A DNA stretch of 64,000 bases from Thalassospira marina. Lineage in GTDB: Bacteria > Pseudomonadota > Alphaproteobacteria > Rhodospirillales > Thalassospiraceae. Where the stretch lies: contig NZ_CP024199.1 in assembly GCF_002844375.1 (NCBI RefSeq), forward strand, positions 4,380,001-4,444,000, read 5' to 3'. The position numbers and the translations under genes are program-made. The notes under the pieces are model-generated. The model saw nothing but the letters and a program-made list of their open reading frames with translations. It did no database searches and was not told where the DNA came from. The stretch's first letter is position 1; every line of letters starts with the position of its first letter. This document shows positions 44,597 through 53,841 of the stretch, one piece after another.

Positions 44597-45547
44597 TCAC
44601 TGCCCCCCAAAATAATAGGTTTCGGCAATGGCTTCGGACAGGGCGCGATAGCGTTGCAGGCAGTCGCTTAGAAATTCGTGCAGGCCGTGGCTGAAAATTT
44701 CGTCCATATCCCCGTGATTAAGGATCGAATAGGTATCAACCGCCAGGCTGTGCACGGCCTGTCTTTGCCCATATTGTCGGGCAAGGCGTTCAAGATGGGT
44801 GGTGATATTTTCCATGCAATGCGCCAGCGAACGCGGGCTGAACGGATTGAGGATCAGGAAATGCGCGATCCGCCAGGGGGAATAATCATCGCGGTAAACC
44901 CAGTGAAATGCCCGCATCGAGGATGCAGCCCGCAAAACCGTGGTCCATTGGTAATTATCCACCCCGTCGCCGACCATGCTGGTTTCGGGCAGCAGCACGT
45001 AATATTTCACGTCAAGCAGGCGGGCGGTGTTATCGGCACGTTCAAGGAACGTACCCAGGCGGATAAAATCAAACCCGTCATTGCGCAGAATGGTCGAATC
45101 CGTTGCCCCGCGAAACAGCGCGCCCTGGCTTTTGACCCAGTCAATAAAACCCGGCAGGTTGGTTTTGGCCAGGTTACGCATTGATGTTTTACGCAATTCC
45201 ATCAGGGCGCCATTCAGGGCTTCCCACATTTCCTGGGTGATGGCGGTGCGCATGGCACGCGCATTGGCACGTGCATATTCAAAACAGTTCAGGATCGATG
45301 ACGGGTTATCCCGATTGAAAATGAGGTAATCCGAAACCGTTGCCTGTGACAGTTCGGTATTGTCGGAATCAAATCCTTCGGCGCAACCTGCCGCCGAAAG
45401 CACCGATCGCCATTCCGAACGGTTGCCATCGCCCGCGGCAGGCATCAATGCCATGCGATAGCCCATTTCCAGAAGGCGGGCCATGTTTTCAGCGCGTTCC
45501 ACATAACGCGACAGCCAGAACAGATTTTCAGCAGTACGACTAAGCAT
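44597..45547 (-). CDS. Alpha-E domain protein
   Basis: 316 residues, all-helical by composition. MLSRTAENLFWLSRYVERAE is the conserved start of the alpha-E family; conserved charged residues recur (FIRLGTFLERADNTARLLDV, FHWVYRDDYSPWRIAHFLIL). The biochemical function is unknown; it always travels with circularly permuted ATP-grasp proteins and is proposed to cooperate in peptide synthesis or modification. It starts 15 bases after the ATP-grasp stop. Confidence 0.88.
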   Translation of the reverse strand: MLSRTAENLFWLSRYVERAENMARLLEMGYRMALMPAAGDGNRSEWRSVLSAAGCAEGFDSDNTELSQATVSDYLIFNRDNPSSILNCFEYARANARAMRTAITQEMWEALNGALMELRKTSMRNLAKTNLPGFIDWVKSQGALFRGATDSTILRNDGFDFIRLGTFLERADNTARLLDVKYYVLLPETSMVGDGVDNYQWTTVLRAASSMRAFHWVYRDDYSPWRIAHFLILNPFSPRSLAHCMENITTHLERLARQYGQRQAVHSLAVDTYSILNHGDMDEIFSHGLHEFLSDCLQRYRALSEAIAETYYFGGQ

Positions 45548-45562
45548 GTCTGTTCCTCCCCG

Positions 45563-46966
45563 TTATTCCGCCATGATCCAGGTATCCTTGACACCGCCAC
45601 CCTGTGATGAATTGACCACAAGGGACCCTTCACGCAGGGCAACGCGCGTTAACCCGCCCGGTGTCAGGCGGATATCGTCGCCAACCAGACAGAAAGGACG
45701 GAAATCGACATGGCGCGGGGCAATGCCGCTTTCAACAAAGGTCGGGCAGGCCGAAAGGGCCAGGGTTGGCTGGGCAATGAAATCCGACGGGTTGGCCTTG
45801 ATGCGTTCGGCATAGGTCGCGCATTCTTCCTTGGTCGATGCCGGGCCGACCAGCATGCCATATCCACCCGACCCGTGAACTTCCTTCACCACCAGTTCGG
45901 GCAGATGTTCAAGGACATATTTAAGGTCGTCAGCGCGCGCGCATTTCCATGTCGGCACATTGTTCAGGATCGGTTCCTGACCCAGATAAAACCGGATCAT
46001 GTCGGGGACATAGGTGTAAATTGCCTTGTCATCGGCCACACCGGCGCCCGGTGCCGAACAAATGGCAACCCCGCCCGAACGATACACATTCATCAGGCCC
46101 GGAATACCCAGCACCGAATCGGGGCGGAAACACAGGGGATCGATGAAATCATCATCGATGCGCCGGTAAATCACATCAACCCGTTCCGGCCCGCGTGTCG
46201 TGCGCATGTAAACCCGGCCTTCGGAAACAAACAGGTCCTGGCCTTCGACCAGTTCAACACCCATCTGATCAGCCAGAAAGGAATGTTCATAATAGGCGCT
46301 GTTCATCGCACCTGGCGTCAGAACCACAATATTGGGGTCGCCCTCGCATTTGCGCGGGGCAATGCTTTTTAAGGTTTTCAGCAACTGGTCCGGGTAGCTG
46401 TCAACCGGTTCGATCCGCAGTTTTGAAAACAGTTCGGGGAACATGCGCATCATGATTTCGCGGTTTTCCAGCATATAGGAAACCCCCGAAGGCGTGCGGC
46501 AATTATCCTCCAGCACGTAAAATTCATCCGGTCCCACGCGCACAACGTCGACGCCAACAATGTGGCTGTAAACCCGGCGGGGCGGATCAATGCCAATCAC
46601 GGCGGGCTCGAAGGCAGCGTTTTTATAAACCAGATCGGCCGGAACAACCCCGGCACGGATGATTTCGGCGTTGTGGTAAACGTCGTACAGAAATGTATTA
46701 AGCGCCCGCGCCCGCTGTTTGACACCGCGTTCAAGCTTGCGCCATTCCGAAGCGGTGAAAATGCGGGGAATCAGGTCAAACGGAATAAGCCGTTCGGGGT
46801 CGCCACCTTCGCCATAAACGGCAAAGGTAATGCCGATTTTGCGAAACAGCGTTTCGGCTTCCAGTCTTTTCTGGGCCAGTGTTTCCGGCCCGGTGGCATC
46901 CATCCAGTCAACCAGCGCGCGATAGGGTTCGCGCACCTGACCGTTCATTTCCATCTCGTTGAACAT
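45563..46966 (-). CDS. Circularly permuted type 2 ATP-grasp protein
   Basis: 467 residues, first gene of the Anbu operon. Family signatures: FAVYGEGGDPERLIPFDLIP, EWRKLERGVKQRARALNTFL, FYVLEDNCRTPSGVSYMLEN, and GSGGYGMLVGP near the ATP site. ATP-grasp enzymes form carboxylate-amine bonds; this subgroup is predicted to ligate amino acids or a small peptide, with alpha-E and transglutaminase partners. No product is known. GGGAATGGCGC precedes the ATG. Confidence 0.88.
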   Translation of the reverse strand: MFNEMEMNGQVREPYRALVDWMDATGPETLAQKRLEAETLFRKIGITFAVYGEGGDPERLIPFDLIPRIFTASEWRKLERGVKQRARALNTFLYDVYHNAEIIRAGVVPADLVYKNAAFEPAVIGIDPPRRVYSHIVGVDVVRVGPDEFYVLEDNCRTPSGVSYMLENREIMMRMFPELFSKLRIEPVDSYPDQLLKTLKSIAPRKCEGDPNIVVLTPGAMNSAYYEHSFLADQMGVELVEGQDLFVSEGRVYMRTTRGPERVDVIYRRIDDDFIDPLCFRPDSVLGIPGLMNVYRSGGVAICSAPGAGVADDKAIYTYVPDMIRFYLGQEPILNNVPTWKCARADDLKYVLEHLPELVVKEVHGSGGYGMLVGPASTKEECATYAERIKANPSDFIAQPTLALSACPTFVESGIAPRHVDFRPFCLVGDDIRLTPGGLTRVALREGSLVVNSSQGGGVKDTWIMAE

Positions 46967-47124
46967 GCGCCATTCCCTTTCTTTTCAGGTCATTTTCGAC
47001 CTTGGTATAGATTAAAGGCAGCGGATCAGGCGGGGGTCAAGGCTGTTCAGGAAGAAAGTGAATGTTTTTTATTCGTTTCCATCAAGTGATGAAAAATTAT
47101 GCTGCGGGTGCGAAAAGACTGGGC

Positions 47125-47160
47125 AAAAACCGCCAGTTATTAATTTGCGGCGGTTTTTTT
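47125..47160 (-). terminator. Terminator overlapping the cobM stop codon
   Basis: On the minus strand ACCGCC (47154-47149) pairs with GGCGGT (47134-47129), followed by TTTTG; flanking A/T pairs lengthen the stem. The cobM stop codon (47142-47140) lies in the loop. Confidence 0.7.
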
Positions 47161-47910
47161 CGGGCGCAGAACATGGTGATGGTCTGCAGCGTAAAGCCGG
47201 GAATCGGTGAAGTCACGACGGCCAAAAACCTCGCCCACCATGATCAGGGCGGTGCGGGTAATGCCGCTGCCTTTGACCTTGGCGCGGATATCGCCCAGCG
47301 TTCCGTGAAGATAGCGCGCATCGGGCCAGGTCGCACGATAGGCAATAACAACGGGGCAATCTTCGCCGTAATGCGGGGTCAGGTCACGAATGACATTCAC
47401 CAGATTATTGATCGACAGGTGAATGGCCAGTGTTGCCCGGGATTTACCCAGTTCCGCCAGGCTTTCACCATCAGGCATGGCCGAGGACCGCATGGCGGTA
47501 CGCGTCAAAATCACGGTCTGGGAAATATCAGGCAGGGTCAGTTCCGCGCCAATTTCGGCGGCAACGGCGGCATAGGCCGAAACGCCCGGCGTAATGTCAT
47601 AGGGAATGCCCAGTTCCTCAAGGCGGCGGATCTGTTCGGCAATCGCCCCGTAAATTGACGGATCGCCTGAATGCACCCGTGCCACGTCCTGCCCGGCGTC
47701 GTGGGCGGTTTTGATCTCGGCAATGATTTCATCCAAATTCATCGGCGCGGTATCAATCACGCGGGCATCATTTGGTGCACTGGCAACGATTTCCTCGGGT
47801 ACAAGCGACCCGGCATAAAGGCAGACCGGGCATTTTTCGATCAGGCGTAAACCGCGTACAGTGATCAGGTCGGGCGCGCCGGGACCGGCACCAATGAAAT
47901 GAACCGTCAT
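47140..47910 (-). CDS. cobM: Precorrin-4/cobalt-precorrin-4 C11-methyltransferase
   Basis: Corrin-ring methyltransferase (CobM/CbiF), 256 residues. MTVHFIGAGPGAPDLITVRG is the typical N-terminal glycine-rich SAM site; HSGDPSIYGAIAEQIRRLEE and YRATWPDARYLHGTLGDIRA are characteristic of the C11 enzyme. Last gene of the six-gene cob operon, starting two bases after the cbiG/cobJ stop. Confidence 0.95.
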   Translation of the reverse strand: MTVHFIGAGPGAPDLITVRGLRLIEKCPVCLYAGSLVPEEIVASAPNDARVIDTAPMNLDEIIAEIKTAHDAGQDVARVHSGDPSIYGAIAEQIRRLEELGIPYDITPGVSAYAAVAAEIGAELTLPDISQTVILTRTAMRSSAMPDGESLAELGKSRATLAIHLSINNLVNVIRDLTPHYGEDCPVVIAYRATWPDARYLHGTLGDIRAKVKGSGITRTALIMVGEVFGRRDFTDSRLYAADHHHVLRPKKTAAN

Positions 47911-47912
47911 GA

Positions 47913-49925
47913 TTATTCTTTTCCTGTTGCGGTGGCATCGCCGGTATTCGGGCGTTGGCCGGGGGTGGTGCCGGTTGATGTGCTGCCGGTGCTGCTATGC
48001 ACCGGGGCGTTGGCGGCGTCAGCCCCCTTTTTGGCGTAACCGCGCGGGGTATAAACCCATTCGCCCATACCACGGATAATATGCTTGCTGTTGCTGGACC
48101 CAACCAGAACGGTGGTCAGCATATCAACCATGTCGACTTCAAGTTTCGATAGCGGAACGACCGTTATTTCCTGGTCGGGGCGGCCAAGTTGGCGGCCCAG
48201 GATGACCGGGGTATCCGCCGGGCGATTATCCAGCAGCATGTCGCGTGCCGTTGCCAGCAGATCGCGGCGGCGTTTGGAAACCGGGTTATAAAAGGCAATA
48301 ACAAAGTCGCCCGCGGCGGCAGCGGCAATCCGGCGCAGGATATCTTCGCGCGGGGTTAGCAGGTCGGACAGGGAAATGGCGCAAAAATCGTGGCCCAGGG
48401 GTGCGCCAATACGTGATGCGGCAGCCTGCAGGGCCGAAATACCCGGTGATACCTGAATGGCAACACGGTTCCATGCTGCTTTGTCTTCGCGGTCCAGCAA
48501 TTCAAATACCAGGGTTGCCAGGGCATAAATGCCCGCATCACCCGACCCGATCAGGGCAACGTCACGCCCCTCGGCCGCCAGTTCCAGCGCATGGCGGGCG
48601 CGGGCTTCTTCGGCACCCAGGTCCGAATGGTGCAGTTCCTTGCCGGTGATCAAATCCCCCAGCAGGTCCAGATACATCTGATAGCCGACAATATCGCTGG
48701 CCTGTGCGATCAGGGTGCTGGCTTCGGGGCTGCGCCAGCTTGCCTGGCCAGGGCCAATGCCAACAATGGATAAACGCCCCTGCCCGCGCCCGGTGGTTTG
48801 CGGGGTGATATCCTCGGTCGACTGGCCAACGGCGCAGGTTGCCCGTTTTGATTTCTGTTTCGCAACGATCAATGTGCCGTCTTCACCAACGGTGGCAAGG
48901 GCCGCACCCTCGGCAACGCCGTGGCAGCCGGTTTCGGCAAATACAATGTCGGATGGTGTTTGCAGGCGCGGTGCCTGTTCTTCCAGCTCAGCGGCGGTAA
49001 AGAAACGGGCCGGAACACCCATATGCCGCGCCAATGCATGAACGGCGGGTTCATCTGCTTTTAAATCAATCGATGTAACGCAGGCAACGGCACTGGCACT
49101 TAACCCGGCATCGGCCAGGGTTTTTTCGGCAAGGTCAATCAGCTCGGCAGGTTCGCAGTTGCGTTCGCAACCAACCCCCAGGGCCAATACCGGCGGGTGG
49201 AAGGTCACCGGGGCCAGTTCGCCTGCCTGATCGGAAAGGATCGTGGTTTGGGCGCGTGCGGTCACATGCAGGGCAACGGTGCCACTTTCATCACGCGGGA
49301 TGGCGCTGTTGGTCAGCCACGCGGCAGAACCGGCATCAATGGTGATTTTGGCACTGGCCCCGGCCAGCAGGGCGGCGGTTGCGGGCTTGACAGCGGCCTT
49401 GTCAGCCAGTTTCCAGCCAATCGGGGGTTCATCAAGTGCCAGGCCAAGGGCGGCATCGCCCGGCGTGGTGATGGCGGCACGCGCCCCCAGCTTTTCGGCC
49501 AGATCACGCGCCAGTTTGTTGCCGCCATGATGCCCGCCCAGAAGCGGAATAAAGTTTTCGCCAGCTTCATCCACGGCAATCACGGCGGCATCCTGCCATT
49601 TCCCGGCCAGAAGCGGTGCCAGGGCACGAATAAGAATACCGCTGGCACAAACCCCGATAATCACATGGTCGGCAGCAAAGGTTTGTTGCAGATGCGCAAT
49701 GGTATCGTCAAAGGCGATATCGACCTCGCGGGTGGAAACCCGGGTACGCAACCCATGCAGGCTGGCCCCGCGCAGAACGGATGCAATGCGTTTGGCCGTC
49801 GGCAAGGCGCGCTGGGTCAAACAGACTACGGCAATCGGCGCGATAGGATCGGTCGGCAGCATCGGATCAGCGCCATTCGCGGTGGCCGGAATGGTTGAAT
49901 TGGTCGGATTGGTGGTCATTTCCAT
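47913..49925 (-). CDS. cobJ: Fused CbiG / precorrin-3B C17-methyltransferase (CobJ/CbiH)
   Basis: 670-residue fusion. The N-terminal half is CbiG, with the N/middle part (HVIIGVCASGILIRALAPLL, GGHHGGNKLARDLAEKLGAR) and the CobE-like C part (LALGVGCERNCEPAELIDLA), which opens the delta-lactone and releases acetaldehyde in the cobalt-early pathway. The C-terminal half is the C17 methyltransferase that contracts the ring (LSIVGIGPGQASWRSPEAST, SSNSKHIIRGMGEWVYTPRG). The last 40 residues are a Ser/Thr/Gly-rich tail. It overlaps cobI by ten bases. CbiG presence argues for the oxygen-independent pathway. Confidence 0.93.
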   Translation of the reverse strand: MEMTTNPTNSTIPATANGADPMLPTDPIAPIAVVCLTQRALPTAKRIASVLRGASLHGLRTRVSTREVDIAFDDTIAHLQQTFAADHVIIGVCASGILIRALAPLLAGKWQDAAVIAVDEAGENFIPLLGGHHGGNKLARDLAEKLGARAAITTPGDAALGLALDEPPIGWKLADKAAVKPATAALLAGASAKITIDAGSAAWLTNSAIPRDESGTVALHVTARAQTTILSDQAGELAPVTFHPPVLALGVGCERNCEPAELIDLAEKTLADAGLSASAVACVTSIDLKADEPAVHALARHMGVPARFFTAAELEEQAPRLQTPSDIVFAETGCHGVAEGAALATVGEDGTLIVAKQKSKRATCAVGQSTEDITPQTTGRGQGRLSIVGIGPGQASWRSPEASTLIAQASDIVGYQMYLDLLGDLITGKELHHSDLGAEEARARHALELAAEGRDVALIGSGDAGIYALATLVFELLDREDKAAWNRVAIQVSPGISALQAAASRIGAPLGHDFCAISLSDLLTPREDILRRIAAAAAGDFVIAFYNPVSKRRRDLLATARDMLLDNRPADTPVILGRQLGRPDQEITVVPLSKLEVDMVDMLTTVLVGSSNSKHIIRGMGEWVYTPRGYAKKGADAANAPVHSSTGSTSTGTTPGQRPNTGDATATGKE

Positions 49926-50653
49926 GCGTCTCCGCGACGGTGGATCAGGATCATTGAAAAATAGGGCGCGGTGGCATCGGTTGGCAGTTCACCCAGCGGC
50001 ACCATTTTCTGGCTATCCAGGGTGGCCCGTTCGATATAGCGCGCACGGTCTGTCAGGCCCAGTTCGTCAATCACCTGGCGGACCTTGGCAAAATGCCGGC
50101 CCAGTTTGATGATGGCGGCCGCATCGGTATCAGCCAGTTGCGATTTCAGGCGGTCGGCGGGCAAAGGCCCGGGAATAACCTGCAAAACATCGTTTTTCGC
50201 GGCAAGTGGTGCGCCAAGCTGGGCGGCACAGGCCATCATGGAGCTGACACCGGGAATGCTTTGCACCGGGAAACCTGCTTCGGCCAAACGGCCAAACAGA
50301 TACATGAAGCTGCCGTAAAAAAACGGGTCACCTTCGCATAATACTGCAACCGTACGCCCGGCGCGCAAATGTTCGCCAATTTCAAGGGCGGCAGCATCGT
50401 AAATGCTATCGGCCGGTGGCCCCATCGGGATGCGAATGGCAATTTCCGTGCGGCCTTCGGGCATATGCGGGGCGACAATCTGCCGGGCCAGGCTGGCCCC
50501 GTCTTCCAGCGCGGGATAGGCAATGACATCCGCTTCCTGCAGGATTTTATACGCCTTAAGCGTGATCAGGTCGGCCTCGCCCGGGCCAATGCCCAGTCCA
50601 TAGGCTGCACCCTTTTTGGTGACGGGTGCAAAATTGCCTGCTTTCGCGGTCAT
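49916..50653 (-). CDS. cobI: Precorrin-2/cobalt-factor II C20-methyltransferase
   Basis: 245 residues, CobI/CbiL family: GLGIGPGEADLITLKAYKIL, LCEGDPFFYGSFMYLFGRLA and SIPGVSSMMACAAQLGAPLA are the characteristic stretches. It adds the C20 methyl group early in corrin synthesis. The start overlaps the cobL stop by four bases and the end overlaps cbiG/cobJ by ten. Confidence 0.95.
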   Translation of the reverse strand: MTAKAGNFAPVTKKGAAYGLGIGPGEADLITLKAYKILQEADVIAYPALEDGASLARQIVAPHMPEGRTEIAIRIPMGPPADSIYDAAALEIGEHLRAGRTVAVLCEGDPFFYGSFMYLFGRLAEAGFPVQSIPGVSSMMACAAQLGAPLAAKNDVLQVIPGPLPADRLKSQLADTDAAAIIKLGRHFAKVRQVIDELGLTDRARYIERATLDSQKMVPLGELPTDATAPYFSMILIHRRGDAWK

Positions 50654-51996
50654 GATTTAACTCCGACATAGTGGGTGACCGGGGCAAGGCTGTGCCAGCC
50701 GGTAAAGCTGCCGCGCGGGGCCAGCCGGGATACGGCAAAGCGCGAAAGCGTGCCACCATTTTTATTATAAAATCGAAACAGTTCCTGTTCGCCTTCCAGG
50801 GTGACGGCATTAGCCACCAGTCGCCCGTGGCGCGGTAACAGGCCCCAGCATGTTTCCATCAGGCCCGGTGTTGTGATGCCCCCGCCAATAAAAATGGCGT
50901 CAGGTGCCGGGAAGCCATGTGTTTTTGCACGCTCGGTTGATGCATCACCGATGCCGTTATAATCGCTGTTGGTGGTGCTGGCGGCTGCGGCCTCAAGGGC
51001 AGCAAGGATGCTGGTGTGATGCACGATCAGGTCGGGTGTGCCAAGGCGTGTTGCATTTTTGCGGATCATATCACAGCGATTGCCATCCTGTTCGATGGCA
51101 ACGGCCTGGCCGCCAAGGCGCATCCATTCTATGGAAATGCTGCCGCATCCTGCCCCCAGATCCCACAATATGGCGCCCTTCCAAATGCTCAGCGATGCCA
51201 GGGTCTGGGCGCGGATATCGGATTTCGTGATCATGCCATCATGGATAAAGGCATCATCGGGCAGGCCAGGGCCAAGCGGCAAAATGGTGGCTTTTTGATC
51301 GGCGACCAGATCGATCAGAATCACATTCAACGGGTCAATATCGCTGCCTTCAAGGCGGGTTAAGGCATCATGCTGCCATTCGCGGGCGGTTTTGGTGGTG
51401 ATTTTTTCATGATCACCGCCCAGCCTTTCACAAATGGTCAGCCTGCTATCGCCATAACCTGCTTCATAAAGCATTACCGCGACCAGTGCCGGGGTGCTGC
51501 CATCGTGCGACAGGGCAATGATGCGGCCGCGCGGGCGCAGGCAGGCACGCAAATTTTCGGGTTTGCGGCCATGAAGGGTGATCACATCACATTCCGCCAA
51601 TGCCCAGCCGGTGCGCGCACAGGCGAGGCTGATGGAGGATGGTGCCGGAAAAACAGATATATTTTCGTACCCGAAATGATTGACCAGGGTGTTGCCAACC
51701 CCGTAAAACATCGGGTCACCGCTGGCCAGAATGACCGGGTTTTGGGCCTGGTAACGGGCAATTTCGGCCATGTTATCGCCAAACGGGCTTAGCCAGGCTA
51801 TTTGTTGCCCGGCAATGTCGTCTGGCAGCATGGTAAGGTGGCGTTTGCCACCAAAAATGACTTTTGCCTGTTTTATTTCCCGGGTGGCCGCGGGCGAAAG
51901 GCCGGCAAAACCATCTTCGCCAATGCCAATAACCGTGATTTTGCCATTTGTTGCAGGCGTGTCGTCATTCTGCGTGGTGATGTCGGTATTTGGCAT
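50650..51996 (-). CDS. cobL: Precorrin-6Y/cobalt-precorrin-7 C5,15-methyltransferase (decarboxylating)
   Basis: 448-residue CobL (CbiE+CbiT fusion). The N-terminal CbiE part is seen in ITVIGIGEDGFAGLSPAATR and LASGDPMFYGVGNTLVNHFG; the C-terminal CbiT part has LWDLGAGCGSISIEWMRLGG, the SAM motif. I start at ATG 51996 (MPNTDITTQ); the frame extends 28 codons into cobH but without similarity. It begins seven bases after cobH. Confidence 0.95.
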   Translation of the reverse strand: MPNTDITTQNDDTPATNGKITVIGIGEDGFAGLSPAATREIKQAKVIFGGKRHLTMLPDDIAGQQIAWLSPFGDNMAEIARYQAQNPVILASGDPMFYGVGNTLVNHFGYENISVFPAPSSISLACARTGWALAECDVITLHGRKPENLRACLRPRGRIIALSHDGSTPALVAVMLYEAGYGDSRLTICERLGGDHEKITTKTAREWQHDALTRLEGSDIDPLNVILIDLVADQKATILPLGPGLPDDAFIHDGMITKSDIRAQTLASLSIWKGAILWDLGAGCGSISIEWMRLGGQAVAIEQDGNRCDMIRKNATRLGTPDLIVHHTSILAALEAAAASTTNSDYNGIGDASTERAKTHGFPAPDAIFIGGGITTPGLMETCWGLLPRHGRLVANAVTLEGEQELFRFYNKNGGTLSRFAVSRLAPRGSFTGWHSLAPVTHYVGVKS

Positions 51997-52003
51997 GGTG
52001 TGT

Positions 52004-52690
52004 CTATCCCTTCGTCCCGGGCGATGACGGGGGCGTACCATCGGCATTTTCGGCAGGTTTGGCAATGCGGGCCAGGGCATTTACCGTGGCGGCGGTTACA
52101 GCACTGCCGCCAAATCGCCCGCGCAGGGTGGCAAAGGGAATACCGGCTTTGCCTGCATGTTCGATCAATGCTTCCTTGCTTTCGGCCGCACCCACAAAGC
52201 CGACCGGCATGCCAATGATCAGGGCGGGTTTGGGCAAATGGCCGTTTAAAACCGCATCAAGCAGGTGAAAAAGGGCGGTAGGTGCATTGCCAATGGCAAC
52301 AATGGCCCCGTCGATATCATTGGTCCAGGTTTCAACCGCTGCGGCCGACCGGGTGGTGCCGATCATGGCAGCAAGGGCGGGGATGTTCTCGTCATTCAGG
52401 CGGCAGATTACGGCGTTATCAGCCGGAAGCAGGCGTGAAATGATGCCGTTTTTAACCATTTCCGCATCGGTTAAAACCGGCTTTCCCGCCAGAAGGGCCG
52501 TTGTCGCCGCAGCGATAACATCGCCGCCAAAGGCAATGTTTTCGGCCATTTCAACCATGCCACAGGCATGGATGATGCGTATGGCAACGGGCCGCAATTC
52601 GTCGGAAAAACGGGCGAGGTCGGCTTCGGCTTCGATGGTTGCGAAGCTTTGCCGATATATGGCCTGCGGATCACGCAGATATTCAAACAT
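52004..52690 (-). CDS. cobH: Precorrin-8X methylmutase
   Basis: CobH/CbiC, 228 residues: moves the C11 methyl to C12 to give (cobalt-)hydrogenobyrinate. FEYLRDPQAIYRQSFATIEA at the start, VAIRIIHACGMVEMAENIAF with the catalytic His, and IGMPVGFVGAAESKEALIEH are diagnostic. Second gene of the operon, 32 bases after cbiX. Confidence 0.96.
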   Translation of the reverse strand: MFEYLRDPQAIYRQSFATIEAEADLARFSDELRPVAIRIIHACGMVEMAENIAFGGDVIAAATTALLAGKPVLTDAEMVKNGIISRLLPADNAVICRLNDENIPALAAMIGTTRSAAAVETWTNDIDGAIVAIGNAPTALFHLLDAVLNGHLPKPALIIGMPVGFVGAAESKEALIEHAGKAGIPFATLRGRFGGSAVTAATVNALARIAKPAENADGTPPSSPGTKG

Positions 52691-52722
52691 AACCCCGCCC
52701 TTCGAGCCTGGTCCCGGTCTGG

Positions 52723-53841
52723 TTAGTTGCCGGTTTTTTCCACAGTGTCGTGCGCGCCATCTGCATTATGGCTGTGATCATGATCGTGGTTATGGGCATG
52801 ATCATGGTCGTGACTGTGCGCATGGCTGTGGCTGTGCGAATGGCCGTGATCGTGGCTGTGATCGTGGTTGTGATCATGGGAATGGCCATGAGAATGCCCG
52901 TGCGAATGACCATGGCTGTGCCCGTGCCCGTGGCTATGCCCGTGTGAATGGCTGTGACCATCGGTGCCAATGCCCATCACATGGTGATGATGGCCGACCT
53001 GCGGTGTGGCAACATCGCCTTCATAACCAATGATCTGCTCGCGATATTTGCAAAGCTGGCAGTTCATATTGTTATCGCCGGTATCAATTTCGGCCAGGCG
53101 TTCGGCAAAGCTTTCAAGAACCAGCGGATGATCGGCCAGGTACGACGCCTTGATGAATTCGACATCGGGGAATTCTGCCGCAACCTCGTCGGTATGGGTA
53201 TAGATGCGGTCGATCAAAATGCCGACAAACAGAAAATAGGGAAAAACGACAACCCGTTTATAGCCCATTTTCATGGCTTCGCGCAGGCCCGCATTTACGC
53301 GCGGATGCGCCACACCCGAATAGCTGATTTCAACCCGGCCAAAACCCATGCCTTCCTGAAGCATGCGCGCAACCTTATAGACATTGGAATTGGCATCGGG
53401 GTCGTTGGTGCCACGCCCCACCACCATCAGCAGGGTGTCCTTGCGATCAATGCTGTTATCGGCGGTTGCCAGGGCTTCTTCGATGCGGTCGGCACTGGCG
53501 CGCAGCAATTTCGGGTCAATTGCCAGGTCGCGGCCAAATTTTACCGTGATATCGGGGTTTTCGTGGTCAAAATTGTTTACTTCGCTTGGCAGGTCGTTTT
53601 TGACGTGTCCTGCGGCAAACAGCATGCCCGGCAGGGCGTAAATCTTTTTATGGCCGCGTGCTTTCAGCTTTTCAAAACCATCGCGCAAAATGGGATGGGC
53701 GAATTCCAGAAAGCCGCTTTCAACATCGTAATCGGCGAAATGGGTCTGTTTCATTTGTTCAACCATATTGTTGAACTGTGAAACCGCGCGGTCATCACGG
53801 GAACCGTGACCGCAGATCATGATGGCACCTTTGGGGGACAT
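52723..53841 (-). CDS. cbiX: Sirohydrochlorin cobaltochelatase CbiX, His-rich
   Basis: Inserts cobalt into sirohydrochlorin. 372 residues: two CbiX repeats (start MSPKGAIMICGHGSRDD; second half from VVGRGTNDPDANSNVYKVAR with YSGVAHPRVNAGLREAMKMG), a MNCQLC motif (Cys261, Cys264) of the [4Fe-4S]-binding type known from long CbiX proteins, and an extreme His-rich tail (about 275-355) of HSHG/HDH repeats, probably storing cobalt or nickel. I chose ATG 53841, with GGAGCAG upstream; the frame runs 33 codons further back without similarity. First gene of the corrin operon; no riboswitch was found before it. Confidence 0.92.
   Translation of the reverse strand: MSPKGAIMICGHGSRDDRAVSQFNNMVEQMKQTHFADYDVESGFLEFAHPILRDGFEKLKARGHKKIYALPGMLFAAGHVKNDLPSEVNNFDHENPDITVKFGRDLAIDPKLLRASADRIEEALATADNSIDRKDTLLMVVGRGTNDPDANSNVYKVARMLQEGMGFGRVEISYSGVAHPRVNAGLREAMKMGYKRVVVFPYFLFVGILIDRIYTHTDEVAAEFPDVEFIKASYLADHPLVLESFAERLAEIDTGDNNMNCQLCKYREQIIGYEGDVATPQVGHHHHVMGIGTDGHSHSHGHSHGHGHSHGHSHGHSHGHSHDHNHDHSHDHGHSHSHSHAHSHDHDHAHNHDHDHSHNADGAHDTVEKTGN

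Noticed and set aside
52750..52947. Met/Val-rich hydrophobic frame on the plus strand within cbiX
   Set aside because: Antisense of the His-rich repeat; hydrophobicity comes from reading CAC/CAT repeats backwards.
52740..53000. Tandem repeat in cbiX that looks like a CRISPR or satellite
   Set aside because: It is in frame, codes His-Ser/His-Asp/His-Gly units and has no unique spacers.
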